DNA from: Stratiolaelaps scimitus
Lineage: Eukaryota; Arthropoda; Arachnida; Mesostigmata; Laelapidae
Length of the DNA: 64,000 nucleotides
Direction: 5' to 3'
Assembly (NCBI GenBank): GCA_019614645.1
Contig: JABWDB010000048.1
Coordinates: forward strand, 1,557,501-1,621,500
How positions within the stretch are numbered: the stretch's first letter is position 1; the number at the start of each line of letters is the position of its first letter. A program made the translations under genes and the position numbers. Below the pieces are notes generated by a model that worked only from the letters and a program-made list of their open reading frames with translations, had not been told where the DNA came from and did not search any database. Positions 1 through 12,990 of the stretch are shown one piece after another.

Positions 1-2391
1 CTGAGTGGCAGCTCAGCTATCGGACGGGGCGGAAGAAGTCGAACCAAATTCAGTGGCTTTCCATCGGGGGACCATCGAAGAGAGAGCCAGCTCGAGCAAT
101 CCACAGCCTTCTCGTGCCGGTCGCCGTCGAACGTCTGGTGGGTGCCTCCCTTCGATGACAAAGTCCTCCAGCAGACCTCTCAAATATACGCGCGCCCTCC
201 CCCGTTGAAAACCAATCCGAAGTGATATATAAGCATACGGTGCGATGACGCTACTTTTGTATCTATATTGTAACATTGGTCGAAGTAAGCATGCGGACGA
301 CTCGCGCAGCGCAACAAGCACATAGTCTGAAAAACAAATCGAGCACTAGGGGGAATAGAAGAACATTATCTAATGAGAACGAAAGACAAATGAGCAGGCG
401 AGTGACTTAGATGACGAGTGAATCATTATTGAACGTCTAGTGTAACCCAGGAACATGTCGACGACAACCTGCCCATTAAGACTCCCTCAGATGGAACGGC
501 CTTGTGATTTCGTCTGAATGAATAAAAGTAACCATTTCAAGCGGAAAAATTACAATATTCCAAGCTATTTTCCTTTTAGATACGATGCATGTACTGCTAA
601 CAATGCTTGCGTTGATATATAATGGGGATCCTAGTGGAGTTCGAAGTTGGACTTGCACAAGAGAACTACCATCCGAGTAGCTATTCTTTTAATCAGCAAT
701 TGCTGCAGGGCGAGGTTTTACTGGAGGACGAGGTGAATTTTCCAATAACAAATGCACGGATGTATGTGAATTTCTCTACATTTCCAGTACAGCCTCCATA
801 CGCCCCCCTCCACCACCACCATTTGTCATTTCTTTCTACAGCGATTTACGTGCCGGCGAAAAATGTGCATACCCTCGCACGTGGCTATAACGCAATCAAC
901 TCATTACCTCATGAACAGTCACATAATTACTTGCAGGATGACTCTGCTTCAACAAGCTCATTATGTGTATGTATTAGAGAGACAGAGAGAGAGAAAGAAA
1001 GAGAGAGATTGTGAGAGAGAGTGTGTATGTCTCTCTATGGCGAAGTGAGCTTGTGTCTGTGTAGGTTTAACATTCGGGATAATGATGGGCTCACAAAGAG
1101 TCCCGTTCTTATTAAAACCAAAGTAACAGAACGGAAGGGCGGCAGAGACACGGCTGGCTCGGTAGACCGATGTAGGCGACTAGTAGTAGTCAGCCGGAAA
1201 TCGCTACTTTACCTTTGTACATTAGGCGTATTTGTGCTGTGGCGGATATCGAGTGCCTTTGCGCAAGCGAGTCCACTCGGGCTATTTTATGAAGGCGGCA
1301 CAAAAAGGCCGCCACTTTTCATAGCCGCACAACCCTTTTCCACGGCCCGATTCGCTGTGCCAGCTAACAAAAGGGGCGCTCATTGTCTGCCCTTCATCCA
1401 TCTATTAGTATTTCTAATTAATAATAATAATAATAATAAAAATGGTAATTAGAATTATCATCATCGTCACCATCACATCGTGTCATCGTAACAGATATTC
1501 ACGTGAGTAACGATAATCATTATTATTATGTCTAAAGTATCGTACGGAGTGAGCCAGTTCCTGTGCGCCCGCGCTTACCCACACCGAAGCGAGGCAAGAT
1601 TTTTCTTAGCTCGGGGGGAGGGAACAGCGGCTGTCGACTCGCGATGAGTACCCGACCTAAGGACCATAGGTTAGTTCGTTAGTCCTCCGTCGGACGAGTA
1701 GGGGAACCGGGACGTTCGGCGAGGCCGAATTCAGCTAAGCGTTGCAAGCGTTCGGTGTCCTTTTGAAGTGGCTCGTCTCGTGGCGTTTGCAGGACGGCAT
1801 GGTCCTTCCGAGATCAAGGCTGAGCAGAGCCTTCGGCGCAGATATACTGACATCGTTTGTGCTCGACGAGGCCAAGCAAGGAGACCCCCACCATCGGCGC
1901 GGTGGGCTGTCGCCCATCGAACGATGGAAGAGAACATCGTATACTTCCTCCCTTTGTTGCTCATGCTGTGGCCATTGTTGTTGTTGTTGCTGCTGCTGCC
2001 ACCGTTCATTAATTTATACCTGCCTCATGCCGGTGAGCGGCCGAGAGCGGCACAAGTGCGATGAGAGCACAGGATCGTCCGCGTGATGACGAACCCTTCA
2101 GCTATCGATGGGTGAAGATTGAGGCTGGGGAAAATTGAAGAAAGGTGAAGACACCAGTCGATCGTGAATGAGGCAGGAAGGAGGCGATGCCCGCAGAGCT
2201 TCGATATCGTTCCATAGATCTCAGAGCGACCTAACGCTGTCTTATCTACACACAGTACACTGTCAGAAGCCTCGTCGCTAACATTGTCGGCTTAACATAA
2301 TTAGCTTCTCTGAGAGGAACAAGCAGGACAGCCAGGAGAAAAAAAGGATGTGAAGAGTCGTAATAGGATGACGCTATTATATGAGTAGCCA

Positions 2392-2394
<3 letters not shown>
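1..2394. other. Non-coding stretch with purine and triplet microsatellites
   Basis: No open frame here looks like a conserved protein. The stretch holds a GA-rich run near 976-1020, a short AAT run near 1422-1440, a GC-richer block from about 1560 to 2060, and a TTG/CTG run near 1974-2000 that makes Leu/Cys-rich false frames. I see no tRNA, transposase or clear splice-bounded exon. It is intergenic or intronic. Confidence 0.55.

Positions 2395-2431
<37 letters not shown>
2395..2431. repeat. (AT)n microsatellite
   Basis: An uninterrupted AT dinucleotide run, one of about ten such runs in the window. Overlapping open frames read Tyr-Ile repeats and are artefacts. Confidence 0.95.
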
Positions 2432-2434
<3 letters not shown>

Positions 2435-3637
2435 CGTACGGTTGATCTTCAGAAATGTGAGAATTGCATTACACATCTTTAGTTGGTCTGGCATCTTTTA
2501 CAATAGATAGCTCCATTGGATCAGAGGAACATAGCAAATATAGAACAATAGCCCTCATCAGATATCTTCAACAGAAATCAGTAAATCTGTGCAACGTAAT
2601 TAAGATATGATCAAACACTTGATTAATCGAATTATCAGCTAATAATTTATAATCGAGTTAGTCTATGTCGCTCGAATGCACATTTAGCATACGAACTCTT
2701 AGTGATCGATTTACGTTGTAGCCAGCCGAGTGTAACAATTCGGTACGCCGTCGGCGTTAGGCGAATTCAATGATCCCCCACTGTACCGACGGTCTTGTAG
2801 AGAAAAGGCCTGACCCTGTGTGATGCGTCCTTCCCAACATCCGCCTGCTGCCTTCATTCGTTCAAGCAGGCCAAGCCAAATCTGGGAGCAAAGGACTAGA
2901 CGGGGCCTGTTCACCCTCGCCATCAACGGCTCTATCGTCCACATCTTACGCCCGTCGCAGTCTAGCAACCATAGACACGACTCTGGCCGGCTAAGTCAAC
3001 AGGATTCAGCCTTTTCCCGGGAAGCATGCGTACCACCCGAACCGCAGTTTCGCGGGGGCCAACCTGCGGTGGGTCTTTTCCCTCGGCTCGGTTTGTATGC
3101 GACTCAGTCACCGGGGTTCCAGCGTTAGCATTGCAGGGCTGGTTTACGGCGCCTCGTCTCTTCGCGGCGCGGTTTGTCTGTGGGCAAGTCTAATTATATC
3201 ATACGGATAGGACTGAAGCAAAACACCTACAGGCGACGCTGCAAGAAGTCCTAGACGGGAAAAAGGCCGGCCGAACAACCAGGAAGCCCAGAGAGGGACT
3301 CTGCCAACGATGTTCTCAGCTGTCGGCGGTAGCTCTCGGAGCACAAGCATTCTGCAATTTGCCAAACGTCTAAAACGTCCTTTTCGACCAAACCGCAATG
3401 AGAAACGCTCCAGAATTGGTTAGTTGTTGTGGGTAGTCAGGATCGTATCGTCCGGGAGAGGCTGCATTAACTCGTTTGCACTGTTGTCACCTTACGGTAG
3501 CTATTTTCGTCTGGCGATGTCCTCTACGCCGGCCCGCAGCGAGGGTGGTTGTGTTGGTTGTGAAAGTTTCCTTTGCAGTCGACTTCGACAAAGGTGTAAC
3601 GGATACAGCAGACAGCGCGGGGGTGGGGGGGACTTGG
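2432..3637. other. Unassigned non-coding stretch
   Basis: AT-rich DNA passes into a GC-richer segment from about 2700 to 3630. Short open frames on both strands match nothing I recognise. It may contain an old unclassified interspersed repeat, since the composition changes sharply at about 2700, but I found no second copy in the window. Confidence 0.4.
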
Positions 3638-3774
3638 ACGGTGGCTAAGTCTCTGGCTGTAACAAGCCAGAGAGGGCGCAGGTTCGACTCGCGCCACGTG
3701 CCTTATACAGAAAACTGAAGCGTTGTAGCAATTGCAGTTCCGTTAGTAAACAAATAATAAAACCTATACCTTTG
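3638..3774 (+). repeat. SINE-1 copy (tRNA-derived SINE-like)
   Basis: The head reads gtggctaagt followed by a self-complementary arm (ctctggct ... agccagag). A pol III B-box-like ggttcgactc comes next. The body is shared with the other copies (ttgcagttcc, ttaataaac-type) and the 3' end is a run of the acctat/acctttg type. An A-box-like and B-box-like pair in tRNA spacing plus a short simple-repeat tail is the usual structure of tRNA-derived SINEs. The family name is mine; I do not recognise a published element. Confidence 0.75.
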
Positions 3775-3828
3775 CATGTATATATATGTAAGCGGCTTCG
3801 TGCTCGACGAAAATTAAAGATGCCTACA

Positions 3829-3861
<33 letters not shown>

Positions 3862-5510
3862 CATGTCTAATCATGCACGTTAAATGTTATACCTCACTAT
3901 AAGTATTTAATTATTTATTTCGATCACTAGATACAGTTGTCCACGCATGGCGCGGCAACCGGTACCCAGATGTGGGGTTCAAATCACTACCAACACCAAC
4001 AAGAGTTATGTGTTAAAAATGAGAGAGTCCCATCCAACCATGTCGATGCCATCATTTTGACTTCAACATTATTCTGCTGCTGTTTTTGTGCTAATTTTAC
4101 GTCAGAGCGTGTGTCTACCCACCACTTCCTGAGTCTAACGCATGACAAACGAAATCACCAAGGCGTAACAAATGCCACGCTCGACGGCCTGACATCAATA
4201 ATTATTCACCTCATTTACATGTTTAATTACAACAACTACCAGTCATCAGCTGCTCGCTCCAATCGCCAGCTTGCTTACTCATTTACTTGAGTGACTTAAG
4301 AGACTCGGGGGGGGGGGGGGCGGGGGCGGGAGACGGGATGAGACTTCTACTTCTCGGCCCGTTCAGTTCTCCGTATCCCTTCAGATGGTCGAATCGTCCC
4401 CCCCTCGTCCGAGGCAGGAAGGCGAAGTGGCCACAACACGGCAATGGGGGTTATCGTCGCGGACGACGCTGGTCGGGACCTAGCTGTTGACGTAGGACAG
4501 ACATTTGACATTTAATCTCGAGGACGAACGAGGAGCGGAGGACTTGAAGAGTTGCCGAAGTCCTGGATATGTTGAGCGGCGAGTCGCTCCCCCCGCTCCC
4601 CTGAGAGGTCAAGGCGGCCAGGACCCTTCGGGTGAACAAGCGCGGCCCCGTTGGGAATCGCTTTATATCTCCTTCTATCCAATTTCTATTCCACCTTTAG
4701 TTACTAGTAGATAGATGATTTTGTAGAGGGAAGACAGCGGACAAAAGCACGTTGACTCTGCTAAAACTCAGTACTGAGCAAGCAGACGCTGAAGGTGTAC
4801 CGTGAGATTTGAATCGGCATGGATATTGTGTTATATGCTGGCCCTTTAACAGCTAGGCGAATATGTAAAATGTATTCTGGTGGCACACTGTACATGATCT
4901 TTATTAGTTTCGAAGATAGCGTTGAGGCCGAATAAGATATAGTTAAGGAAGTTTGATTTCGACGCCCAACGGGTCTTAGACCCAACGAAATCCTTCTGGC
5001 AGGGTGTACGTAGAATAACTGAGTACACATCTGGGTATCTGGGGTCATATTCGTAAGGGAACAATAATAGTTTACCTTATTTGTATTCTAGAATATCTAC
5101 ACTGGGCCAAGCGGCATCAATGACGGACGTTCGTAGCAAAACCAAGAAAAAAAAGTCTATATGAGCATAATAACTTTGTCGACACCGCTACCTCTCGTAG
5201 CTGCCATTATTGAACCCGATATGCACGAGACCGATTCACCTATACGACTGGGTCTTGCCACCGTACAACTTCAATATTTTCAGTCGAGGACATTCTCAGT
5301 GTCAATAGGATATGTCGTCATTTTTGGCATAATTCTGCAGCAGTTTGCCGATTCTCTAAGCAGTACTACGATTTTTTTCTAGATTTTATATTTGAATTCT
5401 ATGTCGTCCTTGTCAATGCTGTCGAGACTTCGTACCTGTACTGTGATGTGACAGGCCTCTTTAGTATTGGTTTTTAGCGAGAACTGACATTTACTTATTA
5501 CTTTCTACGA
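3775..5510. other. Non-coding stretch with (TA)n and a G-run
   Basis: Contains a (TA)n run at 3831-3860 and a G-rich tract at about 4307-4337 with runs of 14, 5, 3 and 3 guanines. A GC-rich patch lies at 4320-4660. No protein-like frame can be defended. Confidence 0.5.
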
Positions 5511-5575
5511 GGAGGACTTCAGCGATGTAGCAGTTGCAGTTTCGTTAATAAACACCACACTTTGTTTCGTGTCGT
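5511..5575 (+). repeat. SINE-1 partial copy
   Basis: Only the 3' body is recognisable: a cagttgcagtttcgttaata-type core followed by aaacaccacactttg. It lacks the tRNA-like head, so it is a 5'-truncated or decayed copy. Confidence 0.5.
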
Positions 5576-5611
5576 ATATGTTACTCAGAGCTGGGAAATT
5601 GAGATGGTAGA

Positions 5612-5735
5612 CCGTATAAGGAGGCACATTTGCATTTAAAGGGGGGTGAAGGGGTCCATCTTATGAAGCCCTATACAGAAAGCAGTTGTTCCGTAGACTA
5701 TATTCAATGTTGGCTGTGAGACAGGCCAGAAAACC
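5612..5735 (+). repeat. SINE-2 partial copy
   Basis: Shares with the other SINE-2 copies the order gcacatttgcattt, then a diverged spacer, then cttatgaagcc, then gaaagcagttgttccgt. The tRNA-like head seen at 24.73 kb is not evident here. Confidence 0.5.
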
Positions 5736-6680
5736 TACCTTAGTGTGAAGCTGCAAATAGCAGACACTTCCAATGTGTCCCCCTCCGTTGTAGATTTATT
5801 ATAGCGCTAGTATTTCCGAGTTGTAACACGAAGGTCTCTCGAATTTGAAAACGAGGAAATTTCCCGCGTCCACTCATCGATCGGACTACAAGAGTCCTTC
5901 ATTAGAAAACCTTGACACATGCGTTTTCACCAATCGACCGGAAAATGAGTATACCTGAGCAAGACATGACTGCATCTTATCGCTATTTAGTTACAAAGCA
6001 CAGCAACGTTTGGCAACGTCTCTAACGAGGTACGCAATCAGTGCTGACTTCACCATTAGGAGCATGGTCGACAGATTTAACAGCGACAGAACGATACGAC
6101 GGGGGCTGGAGAATTGTGCACTAAAATGCACACTAATTGCACGACGAATGTCTCCTACCACGAAAGGTGTCACACAGGTGCCGTGCGGACTTCAATAGAA
6201 CGAACTGCGTGTTCGGGCTTTTTTACTCATTTTCGCTGCTCGAGTTCGAATTGTTCTACTCGACCTATACACCTACGATGTTCTTAACTAGTTATCAGAT
6301 ATCTACCCCAGCTGTTTTTCCAATTCGTAAACGTATACACGCGCCTAATGCATTTCGATTTCATTAAGGTATGATGTCCAAATATAGAAAGCTCCCTATG
6401 CTCCGGCAGACTCGAAAAGGCTGTTAACGACACGCGCCAACCTTGTGGCGACTCGTTAAAACCGTACTTGCATTGTGTTCAACTGAGTTTACATCGAAGT
6501 ACCCGAGTGCGGAACAAAACTTCGTTCTTTAGTTCACGACAAGGCAGAGATCTTTAGAGGTCTATTATGCAAGTTTGTGTCTCAAACCAGTTAAAAAAAA
6601 TCACATGCACCTGTTCTGATTCACGTACGAGATGCTTTTCACAGGAATACAAACATTGAATACCAAAACTTTCTAGAAGA
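5736..6680. other. AT-rich non-coding stretch
   Basis: No protein-like open frame and no recognised repeat. The longest frames, near 5991-6198, overlap on both strands and look accidental. Confidence 0.5.
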
Positions 6681-6771
6681 TAGAACTAGCCAACAGTGAT
6701 TCTATTGGTACTGTTTTGTTTAATAGAAAAACAAAACCGTACGAATAGTATCACTGTTGGCGCTAGCTCTG
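6681..6771. ncRNA. Long imperfect hairpin, candidate microRNA precursor or tiny inverted-repeat element
   Basis: Bases 6681-6720 pair with 6730-6771 across a loop of about 9 bases (taatagaaa). By hand the arms give about 37 pairs, with four isolated mismatches and one 2-base bulge. A perfect 11-bp block (ccaacagtgat with atcactgttgg) lies in the outer half and a 7-bp block (ttttgtt with aacaaaa) next to the loop. Pairing stops abruptly outside the arms. Arm length, small loop and scattered mismatches fit an animal pre-miRNA. I do not recognise the mature sequence as a known microRNA. The alternative is a miniature DNA element. Either strand could be the transcribed one. Confidence 0.4.
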
Positions 6772-9296
6772 AATTCGGTGCGATCCGGCAAACGCGTTTC
6801 GTGTGATCGTTTAGGGCGTTTAGACAACCATTTGAGGGATATCTCGAGAACGATTGGCTTTTATTGGCGTCGCTACCAGCAGCAGCAGCAGCAGAAGGCC
6901 ATTACAATAATGTGAATCCCTGTTTGGCCCACCCATGGCTATTTATTTCACTGTAGCAGCATATCGGCGCTCTAGGATTCGCTCTTTCTCTAGAAGTGTT
7001 TCTTTTTCCCGTATATATTTGTGTGGTCTTTCTTTAACTACGTCAGTGTAATGCTCTATTTAAAGTTGTGCCACTCACACTAGAAGCACGTTGTTGCGTC
7101 CGGTTGTAAAGGTTGCAGTAATAGGTAATAGGTTTAAAAGGGCTAGGGCCTTTTTCTTTCCTTTTTCATCCTTTTCAATGAGCTATGTCCCCGTCTAGTA
7201 GTGACTCCCCTCCACTCTACCTCCTCAATTAAAATTGCTAACAGGGCAATTTGGGCACCGTTTAAGAATAGCTATGGCAATGACCTTTTTCACGGAAAGT
7301 GGTCGGAAAAGAAATGGATTTGACTTTTTGAAGGTAGCCAACCCTGTGACCGCCGTTTACGAACGACTGCGAATGGTTGGCCAACCGCACCAATATGGCA
7401 GATGGTTGGGACCCATCGATTGAAGTGGACGACATATTTTCGTTCATGATTTTTCCGTTTATGTCTAATTAGGGGTAAAATTGCGGCAACCATTTGATCA
7501 ATGCCTCAGTATGTCCATTAGCGGTCACACTTTTACAGGCACACCTATGATGAGTGGAAATAATGATCTTCAAGTTGGACTTCCTGGTGGACTTATTTAA
7601 ATGGTGATATTTCTTTTGCGGTTTGACCCGCCACATTCCACGCGATGGGGTATACGTGCCCCTTTTTAAATAACAAATGGTGCTACTATTGTTCTGTATC
7701 ATTGTGTCGATTTGTAACAGTGGAGAGTGAACTATAATATATAGATGGTTCATTAGAGTTCATTTCGCAAGTCGCGTTCGATTTCCTCATGTGTGGGACA
7801 GGGTGCGAGCCGCAACCGCTGTTTTGAGATCATTAAACACAAAGTTTGCACAACTTTATCCGATTTCGAAGCTCGGCTGCGCTGAAGCCGAACTTTCGGA
7901 AGATCGCCTAACTGTGTGATCATTATCATTCAACTGCTTCTTTTCTCTCTCTCGGCTCGAGTCTGGTCAGGATGAAGGCTCTTCTGTTTTAAAGGGTTTT
8001 AAAGATTTCATCATCGAGTCTGTTTCAGACGCGATTTCAAGTCGAGTTCAACTCCGCCGTTTCGTCTCAACGCGGGACCGAATACGATGCGCGATATGAA
8101 TACGTAAGTTGTCGAGAATACTTCATAACAGTTCGTTCATAACAGAGAAATATACAAATGCCATTTATTGCTCAAATCAGCTATATATCATATCATATCA
8201 TATCGACGAGTATTCTTTATACGATCGCCAATTACGTGTCCAATATCCGAGCATGAAAATATGCTGTCATAGCTGGCGTTTCTATAACTATTATAATTAT
8301 TGTCCACAGATTGGGACTTAAGAACAAAAAAAACGATAGCGATAAGCAACTTCATTAGTCATTATTAATTGTTCACAAGTGGAAATTCGATCCTTTTTTG
8401 AATCTCGAACCATCATAAACAGCGTTTCCAAAAGAAAAAGTGCCACTAAAGCATTTCCATAAACGACAAGACGAATGCCACTGATATGTCCATATACGAT
8501 GTCTCAACCACCCCCAGACATCTATCGACACAAGCTTGAGCTGTCCTTCGTAGATAGTTGAGGGAACACATGCTTTCATTTCATAGACGCTCAGTGATAT
8601 ATGTATATATATATATATACGTGTGTTTCGCGAAGGGCCGGTCGTCGGCGTCGTCGTCGTCGGCGACGGTATTTGGACGGTACAAACAGGCCACCGCCGT
8701 TAGCTATTTACTTTGCATTATCTGCTGCTATGTCGTCGCCTCGGTCGCATCGTGTCCATCGGCAGCGGTGGTGGTGGCGGTGGTAGTGGTGACCAGGGGA
8801 ATGGGAGGAGGCAACGCTAGAGGAGGACGTGGTGTGTCCTCGATTCTGCATTCGCAATAATATGATATCATCAGTGACTTGGCCAGGCGGCGTTTGTCGT
8901 TTTTTGTTACGGGTTGACCTAGCGGGGTGGATGAAGGTGGAGGAAATGTAATGAAATATTTCGACATTCTATCCGTATTTCGCCAGTGTCTCAGGGTTGA
9001 AACCCATGACAAGCAGTGTATTAGACATATTGAAAAAAAAGGACATATTATATTATTTGAATCTAAAGTTAAAAAAAATAAACGATTCACTATTAGAAGA
9101 TAAGTGCATTTTTTGTGAAAAGCAGCCTATCAACGATGAGGAGGGGTATATGAAAAGAATCTATATTTAATAGCATGTATTGCAATGAAAGTCTCGGCTG
9201 GCCTATTGATCATTAAGGGTCAGACGATGCCCCTGTTATTAATCTACTATGTCGTGTTGATTGCACGTGCCACGTACAGCGGCAGAGGGCTAAGTG
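6772..9296. other. Non-coding stretch
   Basis: Holds a short CAG run near 6881-6894, an AT-rich interior, a (TA)n run near 8604-8620 and a CGT/GGT triplet-rich patch near 8640-8800 that produces Ser- and Val-rich false frames. No recognised gene. Confidence 0.5.
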
Positions 9297-9472
9297 TCTG
9301 GTGTGAAGAAGAGATACACTCTCAGCAGAGGATGGTGGTTTTAGCAGGCAGAGGCGTTTTGTCATCCACGTCAACCCCCTGCACTGGATCGGCCCACTTT
9401 CATGGAGATTGGAAGCTGTCTCTGGTGGTGACCGTGCGTTCGAAGAAAATTTCCTTCTCTTAAGAAAAAAGT
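9297..9472 (+). repeat. Repeat family 3, copy 1
   Basis: Nearly identical to 54438-54615 over about 170 bases, sharing gaagagatacactctcagca, gtcatccacgtcaaccccc and gtgaccgtgcgtt in the same order. It ends in an A-rich run. Two shorter relatives lie at 30430-30542 and 40532-40635. Size and A-rich end suggest a SINE or the 3' end of a longer retroelement. No tRNA-like boxes are obvious. Confidence 0.7.
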
Positions 9473-9484
9473 GTCCGGCGTAAA

Positions 9485-9630
9485 CGCTGGGTGACTAAGT
9501 GGTCTCTGGATGCAAAAAGGCGGAGAACGCGGGTTCGAGCTGTCCCGCAGCGGGATGACATATGAGAGGACTTGAGCAATGCAAAATTGTATTTCTCTTA
9601 ATCAACCTTAATAGAAAAAAAACCTTTACA
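9485..9630 (+). repeat. SINE-1 copy
   Basis: Head gtgactaagtggtctctgga, B-box-like gggttcgagc, then gcagcgggatgacatatgag, the conserved cttgagcaatgcaaaattg and a tail aaacctttac. It lies directly downstream of the family 3 repeat. Confidence 0.7.
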
Positions 9631-10300
9631 CAAACTATGTTTCACCTTTTTTTTTATATTTAATATATTCAAACATAATATGATATTTTGCATTTATCCG
9701 CCCTGAAATGTTTGGAAAACAATCATTCCATTTTATCACTTGAGGCTATTTCGATAAGTTTTCTTCATCATCTGCGTGGTGGACAATTTCAAAATGTTGG
9801 CAGATCACCGCTTTCAACGTCATTCCTTTTCCCCACCCTATAATAATAATAATAAATAGTTAATGCACTCTTCCCCTAAGGCGCATAACAAGTGTATGCA
9901 AGACGTCTCTGGGCAGTATAGTATATATATATATGTATATATACATTTGAATGGCCTCCAACTCGACATACCCCAGAGACACCGCGCGCCGTAAAATAAT
10001 AAACAGCTCTGTGTTGGAGCGACGCTTAGCTCGTCTTGTACAGCAGACAGCCAACCAGCTAGCCGTCTCATCTCTACAGTGTTTTCATAACAGCAAACTT
10101 CAGCGAGCAGCGATAGTATCGTATGTCCATGGGTCGATGGATGTCTCCCGATGCACAAACGTATCTATTTCATAGCAAACACCGCTTGCATGAATCCAAA
10201 ATGTCCGATCTTCACGGTGTGTCCTTGCACGCTTGCAGATCCTCCTCGCATGAAGATCGGCAAGTGCTTCTTGCTGGCTGTCTCTCCGACTATAGTAGTC
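9631..10300. other. AT-rich non-coding stretch
   Basis: Contains an AAT run near 9841-9855 and a (TA)n run near 9918-9946. No recognised gene. Confidence 0.5.
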
Positions 10301-11560
10301 GATCGCGCAAATGCGAACGATTCAACCGGGAGACGCGATTGAAGGTAATGATTTATAGCAAAGCTGTGCCCTTCCCATCATCCTCGGGGCGACGTTGTCG
10401 ACGAGACACCTACGTCTGTCAGAGAAAACCAGAGCGACCTTGGGAGGATGACGCCCACCCTCAGACGATCTTCACTACCGAACAAGCTTCCCCCACCACC
10501 ACTGGTCCCATGACGTGGCGGCCTTCGCGTTTCCTCGATCGTCGCTGGCTCGCGCCGCTTTGGTGCCGTACACCCGCCGTGACGGCAACAGTTGGCAGTC
10601 GTCGCCGCTATCGGTGCCGTTACCATAGACGACGGCGCATTTATCCCACGATTCGGGGTCTCCTCCGTTGTCGTGGGTGATCGCTTCGTGCTTATGGTCG
10701 GTGTGCCGCTCCATTGCCGCTTGTTCTTGTCGTTCACCGCCGCCACCGCCGCCACCGCCGCAGACGATGTCGACGGTCGCCTTGATGCTCGAGTTCGCCT
10801 TGCGTGTCTTTCTCTCATTTATTATTTGGATACATTTTTTACCACTTCTCTCAACGGCGTGCGCGCGAGTCCACGTACGGGGTCTTTTCCTTTAGGTCTT
10901 CGGGTCGCCTGTCCCGGTCGTGTTTCACGCATTCGACGCCGGCTGTTGAACCCCCGCCCGTTCCAACCCCGCCTATGGCGCCGTGACGCTACCCCCATCC
11001 ACCGCACGAGTTGTGAGTCCCACCGCCCGCCCGCCCCCCAAGAAGACAACTCTGCAACAGCCAACACCGCCGCCGCCGTAGCACGCGCTACGCGTTTGTT
11101 TCAACGCTCGCTCGATTTCTCGACACGATGGGCGTGGGGGGAGGGGTGAATGCCTTCTCACCCACGTAAGCTCCTTGGCTAACTGCTAACTCCACGCTTC
11201 TGCAACCACACCGGCTCACACACACCTTACACCACTACTAGCTAGCTAGGTGGCCAGCGTTCGACCGACGTCTTTGGCCTCGTTCTGCCCGAGCGGGACA
11301 GACAGGAAGCAATTCGGTAGAGGAGAAGCAGGAGGAGGGTGGTGGTGGTGGTTCGAGTCGACGCAGAAGACTCAGATGTAACTGCAGCGGCGAATACCAG
11401 CAGCAGCAGCAGATACTCGTATACAGACGCGTGCAGCGCCCGAGAGACGAACAATGGTCTGATAAGTAAAAGCGCGCGTACGCGAAGCACTACGCGAGCA
11501 TTCTGCTGGGGGAGGACGCGTACATGAGGCTGGGGCGATGCGTGGGCGATTGAAATCTCC
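10300..11560. other. GC-rich block with triplet runs
   Basis: A CG-rich segment with runs of GCC/CCG (about 10738-10765) and AGC (about 11399-11412). Open frames up to about 185 codons exist in several overlapping frames on both strands. This is what low stop density in GC-rich DNA gives, and none has a domain I recognise. It could be a promoter-proximal island or an untranslated exon. Confidence 0.45.
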
Positions 11561-12625
11561 GTTCTAATGGACGATGACGCTAATGAATCGCCGGCAGTAC
11601 TGAAACACTGAAAGAGTGAGAGCTGGGATACGGAACAAAGCGAAGGAGAAAAAAAACAGCAACAACAACAACTTCAGGGACAGGCAACAAAACGAAGCTG
11701 ACCGCCGCCGCCGCCGCCCCCGGCACCATCATCACCCGCAACGCTGCGTTCGTGTCCATGATTATCTCACAACGGTGGTGGCAATGACTGAATGAATTGA
11801 AAGGGAGACAGATGAATCTGTTATACGAGGCTGCATCAAAATGGTTTTCTGTTAGAAAGGCCCAGTGACGGTTCGGCCGACGACGGCCCCATTGCTGGGT
11901 CCGTATATACGGCGCAAGTTGCATTTGCAGAAGGATTTAATTAGTCGAATGGTGAACTCAGATTCGCTGACCTTACTGATATGGTGATACAAGTCAGTAT
12001 TGGGGGGCAGTTGTCAACAGCCGGGGCCAGATGATTGTGTAGCGGCAGTAATGAAATGGGAACACTCGCTCATGTTGACTTTCGAAAAGGGGTTCTTGTG
12101 AAAACAACATTCAACATTCAAATCGGCCGCTTATACATAACAAATCTTTTGTCTAGCCAATCATGGCAACGGTGAGACGCACATTAGCAATCGACGCCAC
12201 GTGGATACTAGGTTGTCAGTATATTTGAATAGTTAAGCGCTAGCAGTCATGGTGACGCGCTATTTGAAGGGACCACAATTGGGTCGGATGGCCGCACCCG
12301 AATGCAGAGACCATCTCTCCCTTGGATGGGGGGCGCGGACGGAGATTCATTGCTACCACCCTTCAGGTCACTTGGCGTGTTGTTGGCGTTGCTGGTTAAT
12401 AATGACCACCCTATGGGTGGGGCGACCCATAAAATGGGTATGTTTCATTTCATGTTGTTATTGTTGACACAATCTCGTCGTGTTCAGGTGGAATCGATTT
12501 GATACAGGCGTCTCATGGGGGACGATTGATGATTTCGCTGAACGCAGGAGAAAATCGCGTTTCGCCCTGATCACGGTATTTACAACAGGAACGGAACTCT
12601 CGGCTAATATGCTTGTAGTATAGTG

Positions 12626-12664
<39 letters not shown>

Positions 12665-12990
12665 TAAAGGCTTCATACCCCTTGAACAAAGAGAAATGAA
12701 CGCCTCGTACAATAGCTCTATACTCCGATTCCACACGTATGAAAGGAAGTCATTGTCAGAGACACCTGTAAATCTCGCAACCCCGCAATAAAGCCTCTTC
12801 TTCACCCCCACTCAGCCCCTCTTACTCTGTACCCCCCACCGAACACGGCATTGTGCTGTGCCTTATGCGCGAAATGCACGCTCGGTGACGGCACCGACGG
12901 AACAACTGTGCCCGTCTCTAACTGTGAAATGTTAACCAGACAGTGTACCGCTGAGATATCGAGAGTCGGCCGACGCCAACAAAGACGAGT
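11561..12990. other. Non-coding stretch with (TA)n
   Basis: Mixed composition; a (TA)n run at about 12625-12660. No protein-like frame recognised. Confidence 0.5.
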
